Positions 8,526-19,508 of a DNA stretch of 64,000 bases are shown in pieces (position 1 is the first letter of the stretch; each line of letters starts with the position of its first letter). Origin of the DNA: Neobacillus drentensis NBRC 102427 (GTDB lineage: Bacteria; Bacillota; Bacilli; Bacillales; Cytobacillaceae). The DNA lies in assembly GCF_001591445.1 (NCBI RefSeq), contig NZ_BCUX01000027.1, positions 1 through 64,000 on the forward strand. Direction: 5' to 3'. The notes beneath the pieces were generated by a model. It saw only the letters and a list, made by a program, of their open reading frames with translations, searched no databases and had not been told where the DNA came from. The translations under genes were made by a program, and so were the position numbers.

Positions 8526-9817
8526 AACGACTTTCGCACCACCTTATAGGCACTCTTTATTTCCTTGACTGCATTAAGATCATTTAATTCTTGTAAAATT
8601 TGATCGTAATTAGTTAACGAAGCTCGATGCGTTACTAATACAATTTCAGAGGTTTCATTTTTCTTAACTGGCAGCTGTAGGATTTTTTCAAAGCTGACGC
8701 CGTATTTCGCAAAGATTGTCGTAATATCAGCGAAAACACCAACCTCGTCCCGGACATGAATCCTTAGGAAATATTTAGAGTACTTCTCGCCATTGTCTTT
8801 TAGTTGTTTCGGATATTGAGGTGTCACAGCACTTCGTCCATTTACCCCTAGTCGTAGATTTTTGATGACCGCAACTAAGTCTGAAACAATGGCAGTGGCA
8901 GTTGGCAAGCTTCCAGCACCAGGTCCATAAAACATAGTTTCGCCTACCGACTCACCATAAACATATACAGCATTATACTCATTTTGTACCGAAGCAAGTG
9001 GGTGATTGTTTGATAAGAAGGTAGGGGCTACACTTACCTCAACTTTCTCCCCTTCACGATGGGCATAACCAATTAGTTTCATGGTATATCCCAATTGTTT
9101 TCCATAACGCAAATCTTCATCAGTCACCTTTGAGATACCGGATACTTGGACATCTTCTAAATCGATATGCATCGAAAATCCCAATGTCGCTAAAATCGTC
9201 ATTTTACGGGCAGCATCTAGTCCTTCGACATCCGAGGTTGGATCTGCCTCGGCAAATCCTAGTTCCTGTGCTTCCTTTAGGACCTCCTCATAGGAACGGC
9301 CTTCGTCACTCATCTTTGTTAATATATAATTGGTTGTTCCATTTACAATACCCATTAGCTGCTTAATACGGTCCGAGGCAAGTCCATCGACTAATCCGCG
9401 TAGAATAGGGATACCACCGGCCACACTTGCTTCATAAAACAAATCACAGCCATGTTCAGAAGCAACTGTTAGCAGCTCAGAACCATGCAAAGCCATTAAA
9501 TCCTTATTTGCTGTTACAACATGCTTGCCTTGACGAAGGGCAGTGATTAAATAATCTTTTGTATCCTGTACTCCGCCCATAACCTCAATTACAACATCAA
9601 TTTCCTTATCGAAAAGGATTTCATCTGCGTTTGAGGTTAAAACCTTAGTATCTATTTCAACCGGTCTTTCTTTATGTAAATCTTGAACAAGTATCTTTTT
9701 TATGATAACTGGGCAACCCACCTGGTGGATTAATTTATCTTGATTTTTTTTAATGATTTTTACTACCCCACAACCCACAGTACCTAAACCTAATAACCCA
9801 ATCGAGATTGCTTTCAT
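8522..9817 (-). CDS. hom: homoserine dehydrogenase
   Basis: 431 residues from ATG 9817, chosen because GGGAGGATTAATC precedes it; the frame is open further upstream to 9844 but without a ribosome site. It converts aspartate semialdehyde to homoserine with NAD(P)H. An NAD-binding GLLGLGTVGCGVV is at residues 6-18. The catalytic homoserine-binding domain has EASVAGGIPILRGL and the GTTNYILTKM motif. A C-terminal ACT domain (about 350-431, FLRIHVRDEVGVFADI) should give threonine feedback control. It is the first gene of the operon, with its own promoter 60 bases upstream. Confidence 0.96.
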   Translation of the reverse strand: MKAISIGLLGLGTVGCGVVKIIKKNQDKLIHQVGCPVIIKKILVQDLHKERPVEIDTKVLTSNADEILFDKEIDVVIEVMGGVQDTKDYLITALRQGKHVVTANKDLMALHGSELLTVASEHGCDLFYEASVAGGIPILRGLVDGLASDRIKQLMGIVNGTTNYILTKMSDEGRSYEEVLKEAQELGFAEADPTSDVEGLDAARKMTILATLGFSMHIDLEDVQVSGISKVTDEDLRYGKQLGYTMKLIGYAHREGEKVEVSVAPTFLSNNHPLASVQNEYNAVYVYGESVGETMFYGPGAGSLPTATAIVSDLVAVIKNLRLGVNGRSAVTPQYPKQLKDNGEKYSKYFLRIHVRDEVGVFADITTIFAKYGVSFEKILQLPVKKNETSEIVLVTHRASLTNYDQILQELNDLNAVKEIKSAYKVVRKSL

Positions 9818-9876
9818 GATTAATCCTCCCGCTCCCCTGTCCACTCAGGACACACATTTGTTTTTCTATTGTAGAC

Positions 9877-9905
9877 ATTATATGATTCTCTTTATTTTTT
9901 TACAA
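9877..9905 (-). promoter_or_regulatory. sigma-A promoter of the hom operon
   Basis: On the minus strand -35 TTGTAA (9900-9905), a 17-base spacer, and a perfect -10 TATAAT (9877-9882), about 60 bases before the hom ATG. The leader is short, so there is no room for a T-box or other riboswitch. Confidence 0.75.
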
Positions 9906-9951
9906 TAGGTTTGTTTCTAGCAATTATACTGTAAACGGTTACTATCGCGCC

Positions 9952-9998
9952 ATAAAAGGATTTCAAATTTGATTATTTTTTAGAAAAATTTGAAATTT
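9952..9998 (-). terminator. probable terminator of the HAD gene
   Basis: Inverted repeat ATTTCAAATTT / AAATTTGAAAT (9960-9970 and 9987-9997) with a 16-base AT-rich loop, followed on the minus strand by CCTTTTA. The stem is AT-only apart from two pairs, so it is weak. Confidence 0.5.
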
Positions 9999-10011
9999 CT
10001 TTTTTTATCAC

Positions 10012-11136
10012 CTATAATAGCCCTTTCAAATCAAGCACCGTATCTAGAATATAGTCTGCTTCGTGCTTTTCAAAGTCACTTCTCGCATCTTTTCCTGACA
10101 GACCGGTTAACACCGCGGCAAACTGGCAGCCTAGTTGTCTTGCCGCTAGCAAATCAGCCAAAGAGTCTCCGACAACTAGAATTGTCTCCGCATTTTCAAG
10201 CGGTAATAATGTATTTAAACACTCCAGTACCGATGCCTCTTTTCCAAGTAGTCCCATGATATAGGTAAATGGATGCGGCTTCGACAGCGATTTCCGTTCA
10301 GGAAGCTCTTTTTCCGCCTTTAACACTTCATCAGCGGTGATGATTCGTTTTTCATCAAAATGCTTCAACCAATCTAAATGCTGAAATGGCTGAATCGTTT
10401 CAAGCTCTGGCCTGCCAGTTCCGATTCCAATCGAGAATCCTTCTGCATTTAGGAATTGAAATAACTCATCAATTTCCTGCTTCGGAGCTAATGTCGTTTC
10501 ATTTGTGAGAAAGCCCTCTTTTCCCTTTTGAACCGATGGTCTCGCTGTAGAGGCGAGAACATGATCATCCCCCACATACCATTCTTGGGAAACATGCTCA
10601 CAAACAGACCAAAGCTCACCCTTTTTAAAAATAGAAGTTTCTACTCCAAGTTTCTTTGCTGCTAGATCATTCAAATAACTAAACAATTCCTGCTTCGTTG
10701 CCTCTGAGTGTGCAAACTCCTCCACAAACAAACGGAAATCCAGCTTTACAGGATAATGACTTAACACCTGACCAATCTCCAATAATGTTTCTCTTGTAAT
10801 TGGTGCCTGACACCAATTATTGACTTTCTCATATTCTGTATCCTTAATTTGTGACAACAGATAAATGAGTTGGTGGCAGAATGATAGGTAGATCATGTCC
10901 CAGTTGGCGTTTAGGCCGCGTGATTTCATAAATTTGAGTACTTTATCATTTTCAAATACTAACTCTCGTATTTCCTTGATTTGCTCTTCGTTATAGTTCG
11001 TTACAAACTGCTCTGGTTCGAGCCCCAAATAATTACTGCTAATCAACATTTCCCAGACCGTTAAAGCAGAAGCATCAAAATAGTGCTCCTCGCTTAAAAG
11101 TACCCCATCAACGTCAAATAAAATTGTTTTAATCAC
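10012..11136 (-). CDS. large HAD-superfamily hydrolase
   Basis: 374 residues from GTG 11136 (MIKTILFDVDGVL), favoured because AGAGGG lies 8 bases upstream; GTG 11145 is an alternative but abuts that site. Haloacid dehalogenase motifs are all present: DVDGVL (motif I, nucleophile Asp), GTGRPE (motif II), KPHPFTY (motif III Lys) and VGDSLADLLAA (motif IV acids). An unusually long helical cap of about 200 residues lies between motifs I and II, giving about 375 residues against about 220 for common phosphatases. The substrate is unknown. Transcribed alone. Confidence 0.88.
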   Translation of the reverse strand: MIKTILFDVDGVLLSEEHYFDASALTVWEMLISSNYLGLEPEQFVTNYNEEQIKEIRELVFENDKVLKFMKSRGLNANWDMIYLSFCHQLIYLLSQIKDTEYEKVNNWCQAPITRETLLEIGQVLSHYPVKLDFRLFVEEFAHSEATKQELFSYLNDLAAKKLGVETSIFKKGELWSVCEHVSQEWYVGDDHVLASTARPSVQKGKEGFLTNETTLAPKQEIDELFQFLNAEGFSIGIGTGRPELETIQPFQHLDWLKHFDEKRIITADEVLKAEKELPERKSLSKPHPFTYIMGLLGKEASVLECLNTLLPLENAETILVVGDSLADLLAARQLGCQFAAVLTGLSGKDARSDFEKHEADYILDTVLDLKGLL

Positions 11137-11241
11137 TTTCTCCACCCTCTTTTCCCAGTATACTTTTATACGTTATCGTAACACAGCAAGGTAAACGATT
11201 TGAAGTAAATTGTTCAATTAAACAGATATTAACAAAATATT

Positions 11242-11294
11242 AAAAAAGAACAAGCCGTGTCCGAAGTTTTCGGACTCCACGGCTTGTTCTTTTT
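11242..11294 (-). terminator. strong terminator of the putrescine/GABA operon
   Basis: GAACAAGCCGTG / CACGGCTTGTTC forms a long GC-rich stem, with an inner CCGAA/TTCGG extension and A/T runs on both sides. It lies 46 bases after the gabD stop and may also act for rightward transcripts. Confidence 0.9.
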
Positions 11295-11339
11295 ACTATA
11301 AAGCTATCGTTTTAATTAGACTTTCTTTACTATAGGCTC

Positions 11340-12797
11340 TTATAAATCCAGACCTATTGATATATATTTTACTTCTAAAAACTCTTCGATGCCGTGGTGC
11401 CCGCCTTCACGGCCAAGACCGCTCTCCTTAAAGCCTCCGAATGGGGCTTGAACAACGGATGGAAGAGCATCATTCAAGCCAATAATTCCATACTCCAGTT
11501 GTTCTGTGATTCTAAAGGAGCGGCTTAGATTTTCTGTATACACATAGGCAGCTAATCCGTAACAGGAATTGTTTGCCCGTTCAATCACTTCCTCTTCCGT
11601 TTTAAAAGTAGAAATAGGAGCGAGGGGGCCAAAGATTTCATCCTGCATACATTCCATCCCATCCTTAATATTGGTCAATATGGTTGGAGCATAGAAATAG
11701 CCGCTGTCTTCCGCAGGCATAAGTCCACTATAAGAGACTATCCCACCCTTTTCAACTGCATCCTTAACCAATCCTCCGACTTTTCTATAAGCGGCTTCAT
11801 CAATTAATGGACCGATATCCGTTCCTTCCTCAAGTCCGTTACCGACTTTTAGCTTTTCTACTTCTCCTTGAAACAGCTTAATAAATTCATCTGCAATCCC
11901 TTCTTGTACATAAACACGATTTGTACAAATACAGGTTTGACCCGCATTACGGAATTTAGATTGGACAAGTCCTGCCGCTGCTTTTGCCAAATTCGCATCA
12001 TCCATTACGATAAACGGGGCATTTCCGCCAAGTTCAAGTGATACCTTTTTGACTGTTTCCGCAGCACCACGCATCAAGGTTTTTCCTACCTCTGTTGACC
12101 CGGTAAAGGTAATCTTTGTCACGCGTGGGTCTTTCAGCCATACTTCCCCTATTTCTGACGACCTTCCTGTAATTACGTTCAAAACACCGGCAGGTATGCC
12201 TGCTTCATGGGCAAGCTCAGCGATTTTTAGTGCCGTTAGCGGAGTTTGGTTTGCTGGCTTTACAACAGCTGTACAGCCTGCAGCAAGTGCCGGCGCTACT
12301 TTTCTGGTAATCATTGCTGCTGGGAAATTCCACGGCGTAATTGCGGCGATCACGCCAACTGGTTCTTTTCTTACCAATATTCTTTTATTGGGATGTGATG
12401 CCGGAATTGATTCACCGTACACACGTTTCCCCTCTTCGGCATACCAAGAAATGAAGCCATTTGCATACTGAACTTCTCCAAGTGCTTCTTTGAATGGTTT
12501 GCCTTGCTCAATTGTCATAATCCGAGCAACTTCATCCTTGTTTTCATCAATTAATTTAAACCATTTCATCAACAGATGGTAGCGTTCTTCCGCTGTTTTC
12601 TTTGACCAGATTCTGAAGGCTTTACTGGCCGCATCCACTGCCTCCTCTGCTTCATATGCTCCTCCTGTTGGAACGGCACCGATTACTTCCTTTGTGGCAG
12701 GATTGATAACTTCTGTTAAAACCTCATAGTCATTACCCACCCATTCTCCGTTAAGATACATGGGATAGATTTGATAATTTTTCTTAACAATATCCAT
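11340..12797 (-). CDS. gabD: succinate-semialdehyde dehydrogenase
   Basis: 485 residues from ATG 12797, set by GGAGGGGAATAAG. It oxidises succinic semialdehyde to succinate. Aldehyde dehydrogenase features are present: TPWNFPAAMITRK and KPANQTP for cofactor, FTGSTEVGK, catalytic Glu in LELGGNAPF and catalytic Cys in NAGQTCICTNR. The CIC arrangement, with a second Cys two residues on, is typical of GabD enzymes with a redox-sensitive loop. It is the last gene of the sigma-54 operon and starts 1 base after the gabT stop. Together with GabT it completes putrescine to GABA to succinate. Confidence 0.93.
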   Translation of the reverse strand: MDIVKKNYQIYPMYLNGEWVGNDYEVLTEVINPATKEVIGAVPTGGAYEAEEAVDAASKAFRIWSKKTAEERYHLLMKWFKLIDENKDEVARIMTIEQGKPFKEALGEVQYANGFISWYAEEGKRVYGESIPASHPNKRILVRKEPVGVIAAITPWNFPAAMITRKVAPALAAGCTAVVKPANQTPLTALKIAELAHEAGIPAGVLNVITGRSSEIGEVWLKDPRVTKITFTGSTEVGKTLMRGAAETVKKVSLELGGNAPFIVMDDANLAKAAAGLVQSKFRNAGQTCICTNRVYVQEGIADEFIKLFQGEVEKLKVGNGLEEGTDIGPLIDEAAYRKVGGLVKDAVEKGGIVSYSGLMPAEDSGYFYAPTILTNIKDGMECMQDEIFGPLAPISTFKTEEEVIERANNSCYGLAAYVYTENLSRSFRITEQLEYGIIGLNDALPSVVQAPFGGFKESGLGREGGHHGIEEFLEVKYISIGLDL

Positions 12798-12798
12798 C

Positions 12799-14169
12799 TT
12801 ATTCCCCTCCAACAGTTAAAGCAGGATCATTTTTATAGACAGCTTCGATTGCTTCTTCAAGAATTTGTAAGCCTTCTTCGAGTTGGTCATCCGTGATTGT
12901 AATCGGCATAAGGAGACGAATAACATTGCTATAAATCCCTGCACTAAGTAACATCAAGCCACGTTCCGCAGCCGCTTTCACAATTTTCCCGGTTGCTTCT
13001 TTATCCGGTGTTTTCGATTGTCTATCCTTGACCATTTCCATTGCACACATCGCACCGAGGCCGCGAACATCACCAATGCCTTCGAAACGCTCCGCTAGAA
13101 GGTGCATCTTTTCAAGCACTCGGTTACCTATTTTCCGTGCCCGGTCATTGAGTTGTTCACTTTCAATGATATCCAATACAGTTAGCGCTGCCCGGCATCC
13201 AAGTGGACTGCCTGCATACGTTCCGCCGATTTCACCGACTTCAGCGCTATTCATAATTTCCGCCCTGCCAATCACACCGCTAATAGGCACCCCAGCCCCC
13301 ATTGATTTCGAAATTGTCATTAAATCAGGAATCACATCAAAATGATCAATCGCAAAGTATTTTCCAGTCCGTGCGAACCCAGTTTGGATTTCATCTGCAA
13401 TAAACAAGATCCCATACTGTGTACAGATTTCTCTGACCCGTTTCACAAAGGCGGTGTCTGGCACGATAAATCCGCCTTCGCCCTGAACAGGCTCAATCAC
13501 GACAGCCGCAATCGTTTCAGGGGCGACTTCTGCAACTAAAAATTGTTCAAATTGCTCGATAATCATCGCGCTATATTGCTGCTCATTCATTCCTTCCGGA
13601 CGGCGGTACATATAGGGATAGGGAGCCTTGTAAACTTCTGGTGCGAATGGTCCAAAGCCATACTTATAGGGTTTCACTTTACTTGTCATTGTCATCGTCA
13701 TTAATGTCCGGCCATGGAACCCCCTCGTAAACGAAACAATTCCTTGGCGTTTTGTATATTTTCTGGCAATCTTTACGGCGTTCTCCACCGCTTCTGCACC
13801 ACTGTTAAAAAAAGCAGCCTGCTTGTCAAAATCACCTGGCGCAAGCTCGCATAACCGCTCGGCTAAATTAATATACGATTCATACATCATGACATTAAAG
13901 CCCGTGTGGATATATTGACTTGCCTGTTCCTGTAACGCTCTAACTACTCTTGGATGTGAGTGGCCAACGTTTATCGTCCCAATCGCACCTGCAAAATCAA
14001 TGTAACAATTACCGTCCACATCTTCGACCAGGGCTCCTTGTGCCTTTTTAACAAAGGCTTGGCTGTTATTTGAGATTCCTTTTGGGACATATTTATTTCT
14101 TCGCTCCAATATTTCCTTTGATTTCGGTCCGGGTATCTCTGTTTGGAGCTTAACATATTTCTTTTCCAC
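12799..14169 (-). CDS. gabT: 4-aminobutyrate aminotransferase
   Basis: 456 residues from GTG 14169, preferred because GGGGGAG lies 7 bases upstream; an in-frame ATG at 14205 would overlap the preceding gene and lacks a clear ribosome site. A class III PLP aminotransferase that moves the amino group of GABA to 2-oxoglutarate. Features: NSGAEAVENAVKIAR (PLP phosphate), FHGRT, EPVQGEGG, FIADEIQTGFARTG (PLP Asp) and the Schiff-base Lys in TISKSMGAG. The N-terminal TEIPGPKS is typical of GabT. Third of four genes in a putrescine-to-succinate operon. Confidence 0.93.
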   Translation of the reverse strand: MEKKYVKLQTEIPGPKSKEILERRNKYVPKGISNNSQAFVKKAQGALVEDVDGNCYIDFAGAIGTINVGHSHPRVVRALQEQASQYIHTGFNVMMYESYINLAERLCELAPGDFDKQAAFFNSGAEAVENAVKIARKYTKRQGIVSFTRGFHGRTLMTMTMTSKVKPYKYGFGPFAPEVYKAPYPYMYRRPEGMNEQQYSAMIIEQFEQFLVAEVAPETIAAVVIEPVQGEGGFIVPDTAFVKRVREICTQYGILFIADEIQTGFARTGKYFAIDHFDVIPDLMTISKSMGAGVPISGVIGRAEIMNSAEVGEIGGTYAGSPLGCRAALTVLDIIESEQLNDRARKIGNRVLEKMHLLAERFEGIGDVRGLGAMCAMEMVKDRQSKTPDKEATGKIVKAAAERGLMLLSAGIYSNVIRLLMPITITDDQLEEGLQILEEAIEAVYKNDPALTVGGE

Positions 14170-14197
14170 TTCTGTGCTCCCCCTTTTAAAAAAATCA

Positions 14198-15574
<1,377 letters not shown>

Positions 15575-15594
15575 TTATTCCTCCAATTTTATGT

Positions 15595-17088
15595 TTAGTT
15601 GGAAAACCAGCCAATAGGTTCTACCTGTAAATTGATATTAATCTGCTTTATTTCCTGAAATTCTTCCAGACCGAACGTTCCAAGACTGCGGCCAATCCCA
15701 CTTTGCTTGTAGCCGCCCCATGGTGCCTCGTTATACGTCGGATGGTAGGAATTGACCCATGTAATCCCTGCACGCAGCTTTTTAATGACACGGAGACCCT
15801 TTGCACCATTATTGGTAAACACACCACCTGCTAAACCATAAATCGTACCATTTGCAAGTTTAATAGCTTCCTTTTCGTCCTTGAACTTCTGGATGACAAC
15901 AACAGGACCGAAGATTTCCTCCTGGACAATTCGCATCTCTTGGTTCACATTGACAAAAACGGTTGGTTCAACAAAATAACCTTTTTCTAACCCGTTACCA
16001 ACAATCCGTTTTCCACCGCATGCAATCTGCGCACCTTCTTGCTTGCCTATTTCAATGTAAGAAAGAACTTTTTCTAAGTGTTCCTGACTGACAAGCGGGC
16101 CCATCTCTGTTCCAGGGGCATTCCCGGGTCCTACTTGAATTTGCTTTGCTCTTTCAACAAATCGATCGACGAATTGATCATAAATGCTTTCTTCAACAAG
16201 GATTCTTGAACCTGCGGAGCATACTTGACCAGAACCTGCGTAGATACCAAATAAGGCATAATCGACTGCGGTTTCAAAGTCGGCATCAGCAAAAATGATA
16301 TTAGGCGATTTACCGCCTAACTCTAAAGAAACCTTCTTCATCGTATCTGCTGCTGTTTTCATAATATGCTTACCCGTTTTCGTACCGCCTGTGAACGAAA
16401 TCATATCGACCTCGGGGTGGGAAGCGATTTCATTTCCAACCACCGTGCCAGCACCCATCACCATATTGGCTACCCCTTTTGGCAATCCGACTTCTTCAAA
16501 AATTTCAAAAAGCTTTTTCGGGGTAACAGGTGTCACCTCAGATGGTTTAAAGACAATTGTATTTCCTGCAGCTAAGGCAGGAGCGATTTTCCAAACACTC
16601 ATTAACAGTGGATAGTTCCACGGAACAATTAAGCCGCAAACACCGACGGGTTCACGGACAACCATTGCCTGCATTGGATCGGCGACATGATAGGTCTGTC
16701 CATCCGGCTTTGTAATCATTCCTGCATAATAGCGGAAACAGGCAGCTGCATCACCGACATCAAAGCCTGCTTCTCGCAATGGTTTCCCGTTATCCATCGT
16801 TTCTAACTGAGTTAATTCATCGGCATAAGCATCAATTTTATCAGCAATTTTTAATAAATAGGAGGCTCTTTCCTGAGCAGAAATCCCGGACCAGACTCCC
16901 TCCTCGAAAGCTCTTCGTGCTGCATAAATGGCTGAACGAGCATCAGCGGCCGTTCCTTCAGGGGCATATGAAATGACCTCACCATTTGCAGGATTAATGA
17001 CTGGGCGTGTTTCTTGATTTTCGGCATCTTTCCATTCGCCATCAATAAACATCTTCAGGTTTACAACTCGTTTCTTTACCTCGACCAT
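15595..17088 (-). CDS. aldehyde dehydrogenase, probable 4-aminobutyraldehyde dehydrogenase
   Basis: 497 residues. Complete NAD(P)-aldehyde dehydrogenase: VPWNYPLLM, KPSEVTP, FTGGTKTGK, catalytic Glu in LELGGKSPN and catalytic Cys in GSGQVCSAGSR. It is closest in style to betaine-aldehyde/aminobutyraldehyde dehydrogenases. As first gene of an operon with putrescine aminotransferase, GabT and GabD it most likely oxidises 4-aminobutanal to GABA. ATG 17088 follows AGGAGGAATTTAA. A -24/-12 promoter lies 38 bases upstream. Betaine or another aldehyde as substrate cannot be excluded by sequence. Confidence 0.88.
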   Translation of the reverse strand: MVEVKKRVVNLKMFIDGEWKDAENQETRPVINPANGEVISYAPEGTAADARSAIYAARRAFEEGVWSGISAQERASYLLKIADKIDAYADELTQLETMDNGKPLREAGFDVGDAAACFRYYAGMITKPDGQTYHVADPMQAMVVREPVGVCGLIVPWNYPLLMSVWKIAPALAAGNTIVFKPSEVTPVTPKKLFEIFEEVGLPKGVANMVMGAGTVVGNEIASHPEVDMISFTGGTKTGKHIMKTAADTMKKVSLELGGKSPNIIFADADFETAVDYALFGIYAGSGQVCSAGSRILVEESIYDQFVDRFVERAKQIQVGPGNAPGTEMGPLVSQEHLEKVLSYIEIGKQEGAQIACGGKRIVGNGLEKGYFVEPTVFVNVNQEMRIVQEEIFGPVVVIQKFKDEKEAIKLANGTIYGLAGGVFTNNGAKGLRVIKKLRAGITWVNSYHPTYNEAPWGGYKQSGIGRSLGTFGLEEFQEIKQININLQVEPIGWFSN

Positions 17089-17125
17089 TTAAATTCCTCC
17101 TTTATTCACCCTCACTCTCATTATT

Positions 17126-17140
17126 GCAAGAAGCGTGCCA
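17126..17140 (-). promoter_or_regulatory. sigma-54 (-24/-12) promoter of the putrescine/GABA operon
   Basis: The minus strand reads TGGCAC-GCTTC-TTGC, an exact match to the TGGCAC-N5-TTGC consensus, 38 bases before the aldehyde dehydrogenase ATG. A sigma-54 activator gene lies immediately upstream. Confidence 0.93.
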
Positions 17141-17189
17141 AAATCTAATGCCTTTCAAAATAGGCTTCCTTCAAAATATTCAAAAAACA

Positions 17190-17228
17190 TTATGCAAATT
17201 TGCATAACCCTATTATTTCTTGCATAAC
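17190..17228. promoter_or_regulatory. candidate enhancer (UAS) for the sigma-54 activator
   Basis: A perfect 18-bp palindrome TTATGCAAATTTGCATAA (17190-17207) is followed by a half site TTGCATAAC (17220-17228). It begins about 50 bases upstream of the -24 box. The same palindrome/half-site layout recurs upstream of the permease promoter at 23196-23231. Confidence 0.72.
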
Positions 17229-17269
17229 AAAAAAAACTGCTTTAGATCTCAATGATCTAAAGCAGTTTT
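17228..17269 (-). terminator. terminator of the sigma-54 activator gene
   Basis: AAAACTGCTTTAGATC / GATCTAAAGCAGTTTT, a 16-bp stem with a 5-base loop and a T-run on the minus strand. It abuts the stop codon of the regulator gene and directly neighbours the enhancer half site. Confidence 0.9.
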
Positions 17270-19392
17270 TACAGGGTAGACAAGTTTTCCATTTTCATAT
17301 TTTTCTCATTTAATATTTTTTGGTACTTCCTGCTCACGGATGATTGGCTGATTCCTAAGGCTTTAGCAGCTTTCGTTGTTGTTTTGTACTGATTCATTGC
17401 CATTACAATTAACTGCTCCTCGACATAATCGACAGCCTCCTGCAAGGGAATGACCCTTGTGATGACAGGCTTCATCTTTTTATGTTCAAAGCCCATTGAT
17501 AAAAATTGACTGACGAACTCCGCATCAATTGATGCATGTTCGGCAGTAACTACTAATCTTTCAATAATATTTTGTAGTTCCCTGACATTACCCGGCCATG
17601 GATAAAACTCTAATACATTAATCGCATCAGGGGTTAAATGGTAATTCCGCTCATATTTCTCATTCAATTGCTGAAGGAAATGAAAGGCGAGCAGCGATAT
17701 ATCCTCTGTCCGTTCTCTTAACGGCGGAATGTGAATCGGAATGACATTCAAGCGATAGAACAAATCCTCGCGGAAGGTGCCCTCTTCTACCATTTTCTCC
17801 AGCTTTTTATTTGTCGCCGCGATAATCTGCACATTCACCTTAATGGGCGTAGTACTTCCAATTGGAATGATTTCCTGCTCCTGCAGAACTCGTAACAATT
17901 TTACCTGTAAATGGATTGGCATCTCACCGATTTCATCCAGAAACAAAATTCCGCCATCTGCCTGTTTAAAGTATCCTTCTTTTCCATTTTTATCTGCACC
18001 CGTAAAAGACCCTTTCGAATAGCCGAAAAGTTCACTTTCGAGTAAATTTTCCGGTATTGCCCCGCAGTTTAATTTAAGAAATGGCTTCGCCTGGCGCCTG
18101 CCTAATTGATGGATTGCTTGGGCAATCACTTCTTTTCCGACTCCGGATTCACCGTAAAGAAGGACTGTCGAAGAAAAATCGGCTATTTTCTTAGCTTGAT
18201 TGATAATCATCTCCATTTTTGGGCTGCAGTAAATAAGTTTTTTCAAAAAGCGGTCCTTACTTTTAAAATCATCCAATTCCTTTTTATATTGTTCTGATAT
18301 TTTTTTAATTTCATGAAGTTCACTTTTTAATTTAGTTGTTTCGGTAATATCACGTGATGCAATGATAATTCGGTCGAGTTCATTCTTTTCATTAAAGACA
18401 GGATTTCCGACAGCAAGAATTTTTCTTCCAGCCTTCGTTTCTTGAACCACGGAGACCTTTTTTCGCTTTTCCAAAACAAGTCTTGTGACCGATGGTGTAA
18501 ACAACCCTTGGTCCTCAAGTTCGAGGATATTTTTCCCAATTAGTAGTTTTAAATCGACGTTCCAAAAATCCCGAATGAAATTTTCACTGTATCTGAGGAG
18601 CTCCCCTTTGTTATTCACGACGAGGATTTCATCATAGATACTGGACAAAATCGCATTCAGGTCTTTATTTAAATCTTTAATATATTCAATTTCCATCGCC
18701 ATTTCTTCAACCATGGGCAAATCCTGAGCAACAATGATGATGCCATCGACTTCATTCTTATAGTTTAAAATCGGGCTATAATCGACAAGAATCCCTATTT
18801 CATTTTTAATGACCAGATGATTCAGCAACGTCTTGCCCGTTGCAAATACCTTATCAAGATGGGTTCGGCTAAAGATTTCATCTGCAGGAAGATTCTTAAT
18901 CTTTTCGGCGGTTGATCGAATCATTTTTAATCCGGCTTCATTATAATTAATAATTTGTTTTTCTCTATCTAATACAAAAATCCCCATTGGAATCGAGGTT
19001 AAAATAATTTTTAGTAAGTCCACACTTTTATTTTCCTGTCTAAAAAGTTCCGCCAAAACGTCTTCTCTGCGAATATAACCTGCTGGTAAACCGTCATCGC
19101 CTCTAACGATGGCAAAGGGTTCGCCAATAATTTGGAACAAAACAGGCAAGGATATTTGATCGCTCAGATGGCAGATACTATCTATCGATTTTGCTTCTTC
19201 AAGCAGGGAGGCAATCGTAACTTGTTCTTTTTTATGGTTTTCCAGTAATACATAAGCAAATAAGTAATTTTGCCTTTTAAAAAACAAAAAGGGTTCCTTA
19301 AGGTTTTTTAAGGTAGACTGAAAAACAGCTTCATTTTCATCTACGTCTATTGAAATAATCGGTTTTACTTTTTCTTTGGCAACGGAAAACAT
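17269..19392 (-). CDS. sigma-54-dependent transcriptional activator with tandem PAS domains
   Basis: 707 residues from ATG 19392, set by GGGGGGAAG. An N-terminal region of about 120 residues of uncertain type (ends AGYIRREDVLAEL, CBS-like in appearance) is followed by PAS 1 (about 130-230), PAS 2 (about 245-350) and a short coiled linker. The AAA+ sigma-54 domain (about 385-620) has Walker A GESGVGKE, the sigma-contacting loop GSFTGA (a GAFTGA variant), Walker B ILFLDEIGE and the arginine-finger segment FREDLFYRLNV. A C-terminal helix-turn-helix (TTKAAKALGISQSSVSRKY) closes it. It probably senses an amine or nitrogen metabolite and drives the three -24/-12 promoters in this block. Confidence 0.92.
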   Translation of the reverse strand: MFSVAKEKVKPIISIDVDENEAVFQSTLKNLKEPFLFFKRQNYLFAYVLLENHKKEQVTIASLLEEAKSIDSICHLSDQISLPVLFQIIGEPFAIVRGDDGLPAGYIRREDVLAELFRQENKSVDLLKIILTSIPMGIFVLDREKQIINYNEAGLKMIRSTAEKIKNLPADEIFSRTHLDKVFATGKTLLNHLVIKNEIGILVDYSPILNYKNEVDGIIIVAQDLPMVEEMAMEIEYIKDLNKDLNAILSSIYDEILVVNNKGELLRYSENFIRDFWNVDLKLLIGKNILELEDQGLFTPSVTRLVLEKRKKVSVVQETKAGRKILAVGNPVFNEKNELDRIIIASRDITETTKLKSELHEIKKISEQYKKELDDFKSKDRFLKKLIYCSPKMEMIINQAKKIADFSSTVLLYGESGVGKEVIAQAIHQLGRRQAKPFLKLNCGAIPENLLESELFGYSKGSFTGADKNGKEGYFKQADGGILFLDEIGEMPIHLQVKLLRVLQEQEIIPIGSTTPIKVNVQIIAATNKKLEKMVEEGTFREDLFYRLNVIPIHIPPLRERTEDISLLAFHFLQQLNEKYERNYHLTPDAINVLEFYPWPGNVRELQNIIERLVVTAEHASIDAEFVSQFLSMGFEHKKMKPVITRVIPLQEAVDYVEEQLIVMAMNQYKTTTKAAKALGISQSSVSRKYQKILNEKNMKMENLSTL

Positions 19393-19468
19393 GGTTACTT
19401 CCCCCCTTATCACCTTATCAATCTAATACTATCACTTTATGTGCAATAGTATAAATTAAATATTGCAA

Positions 19469-19502
19469 AAAAAAGAAGATGTGCGTCCCATCTTCTTTTT
19501 TC
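19469..19502 (-). terminator. terminator of the glutamate dehydrogenase operon
   Basis: AAAGAAGATG / CATCTTCTTT stem flanked by A and T runs, immediately after the leftward 82-residue gene. Confidence 0.85.
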
Positions 19503-19508
19503 CATCCA

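Noticed and set aside
9930..9943. cre-like sequence near the hom promoter (TGTAAACGGTTACT)
   Set aside because: Fits most of the CcpA consensus, but the flanking W is wrong and there is no metabolic reason; left out as a feature.
9845..9960. T-box or threonine leader before hom
   Set aside because: The promoter lies only about 60 bases before the ATG, too close for a T-box, and no AGGGTGGNACCGCG motif is present.
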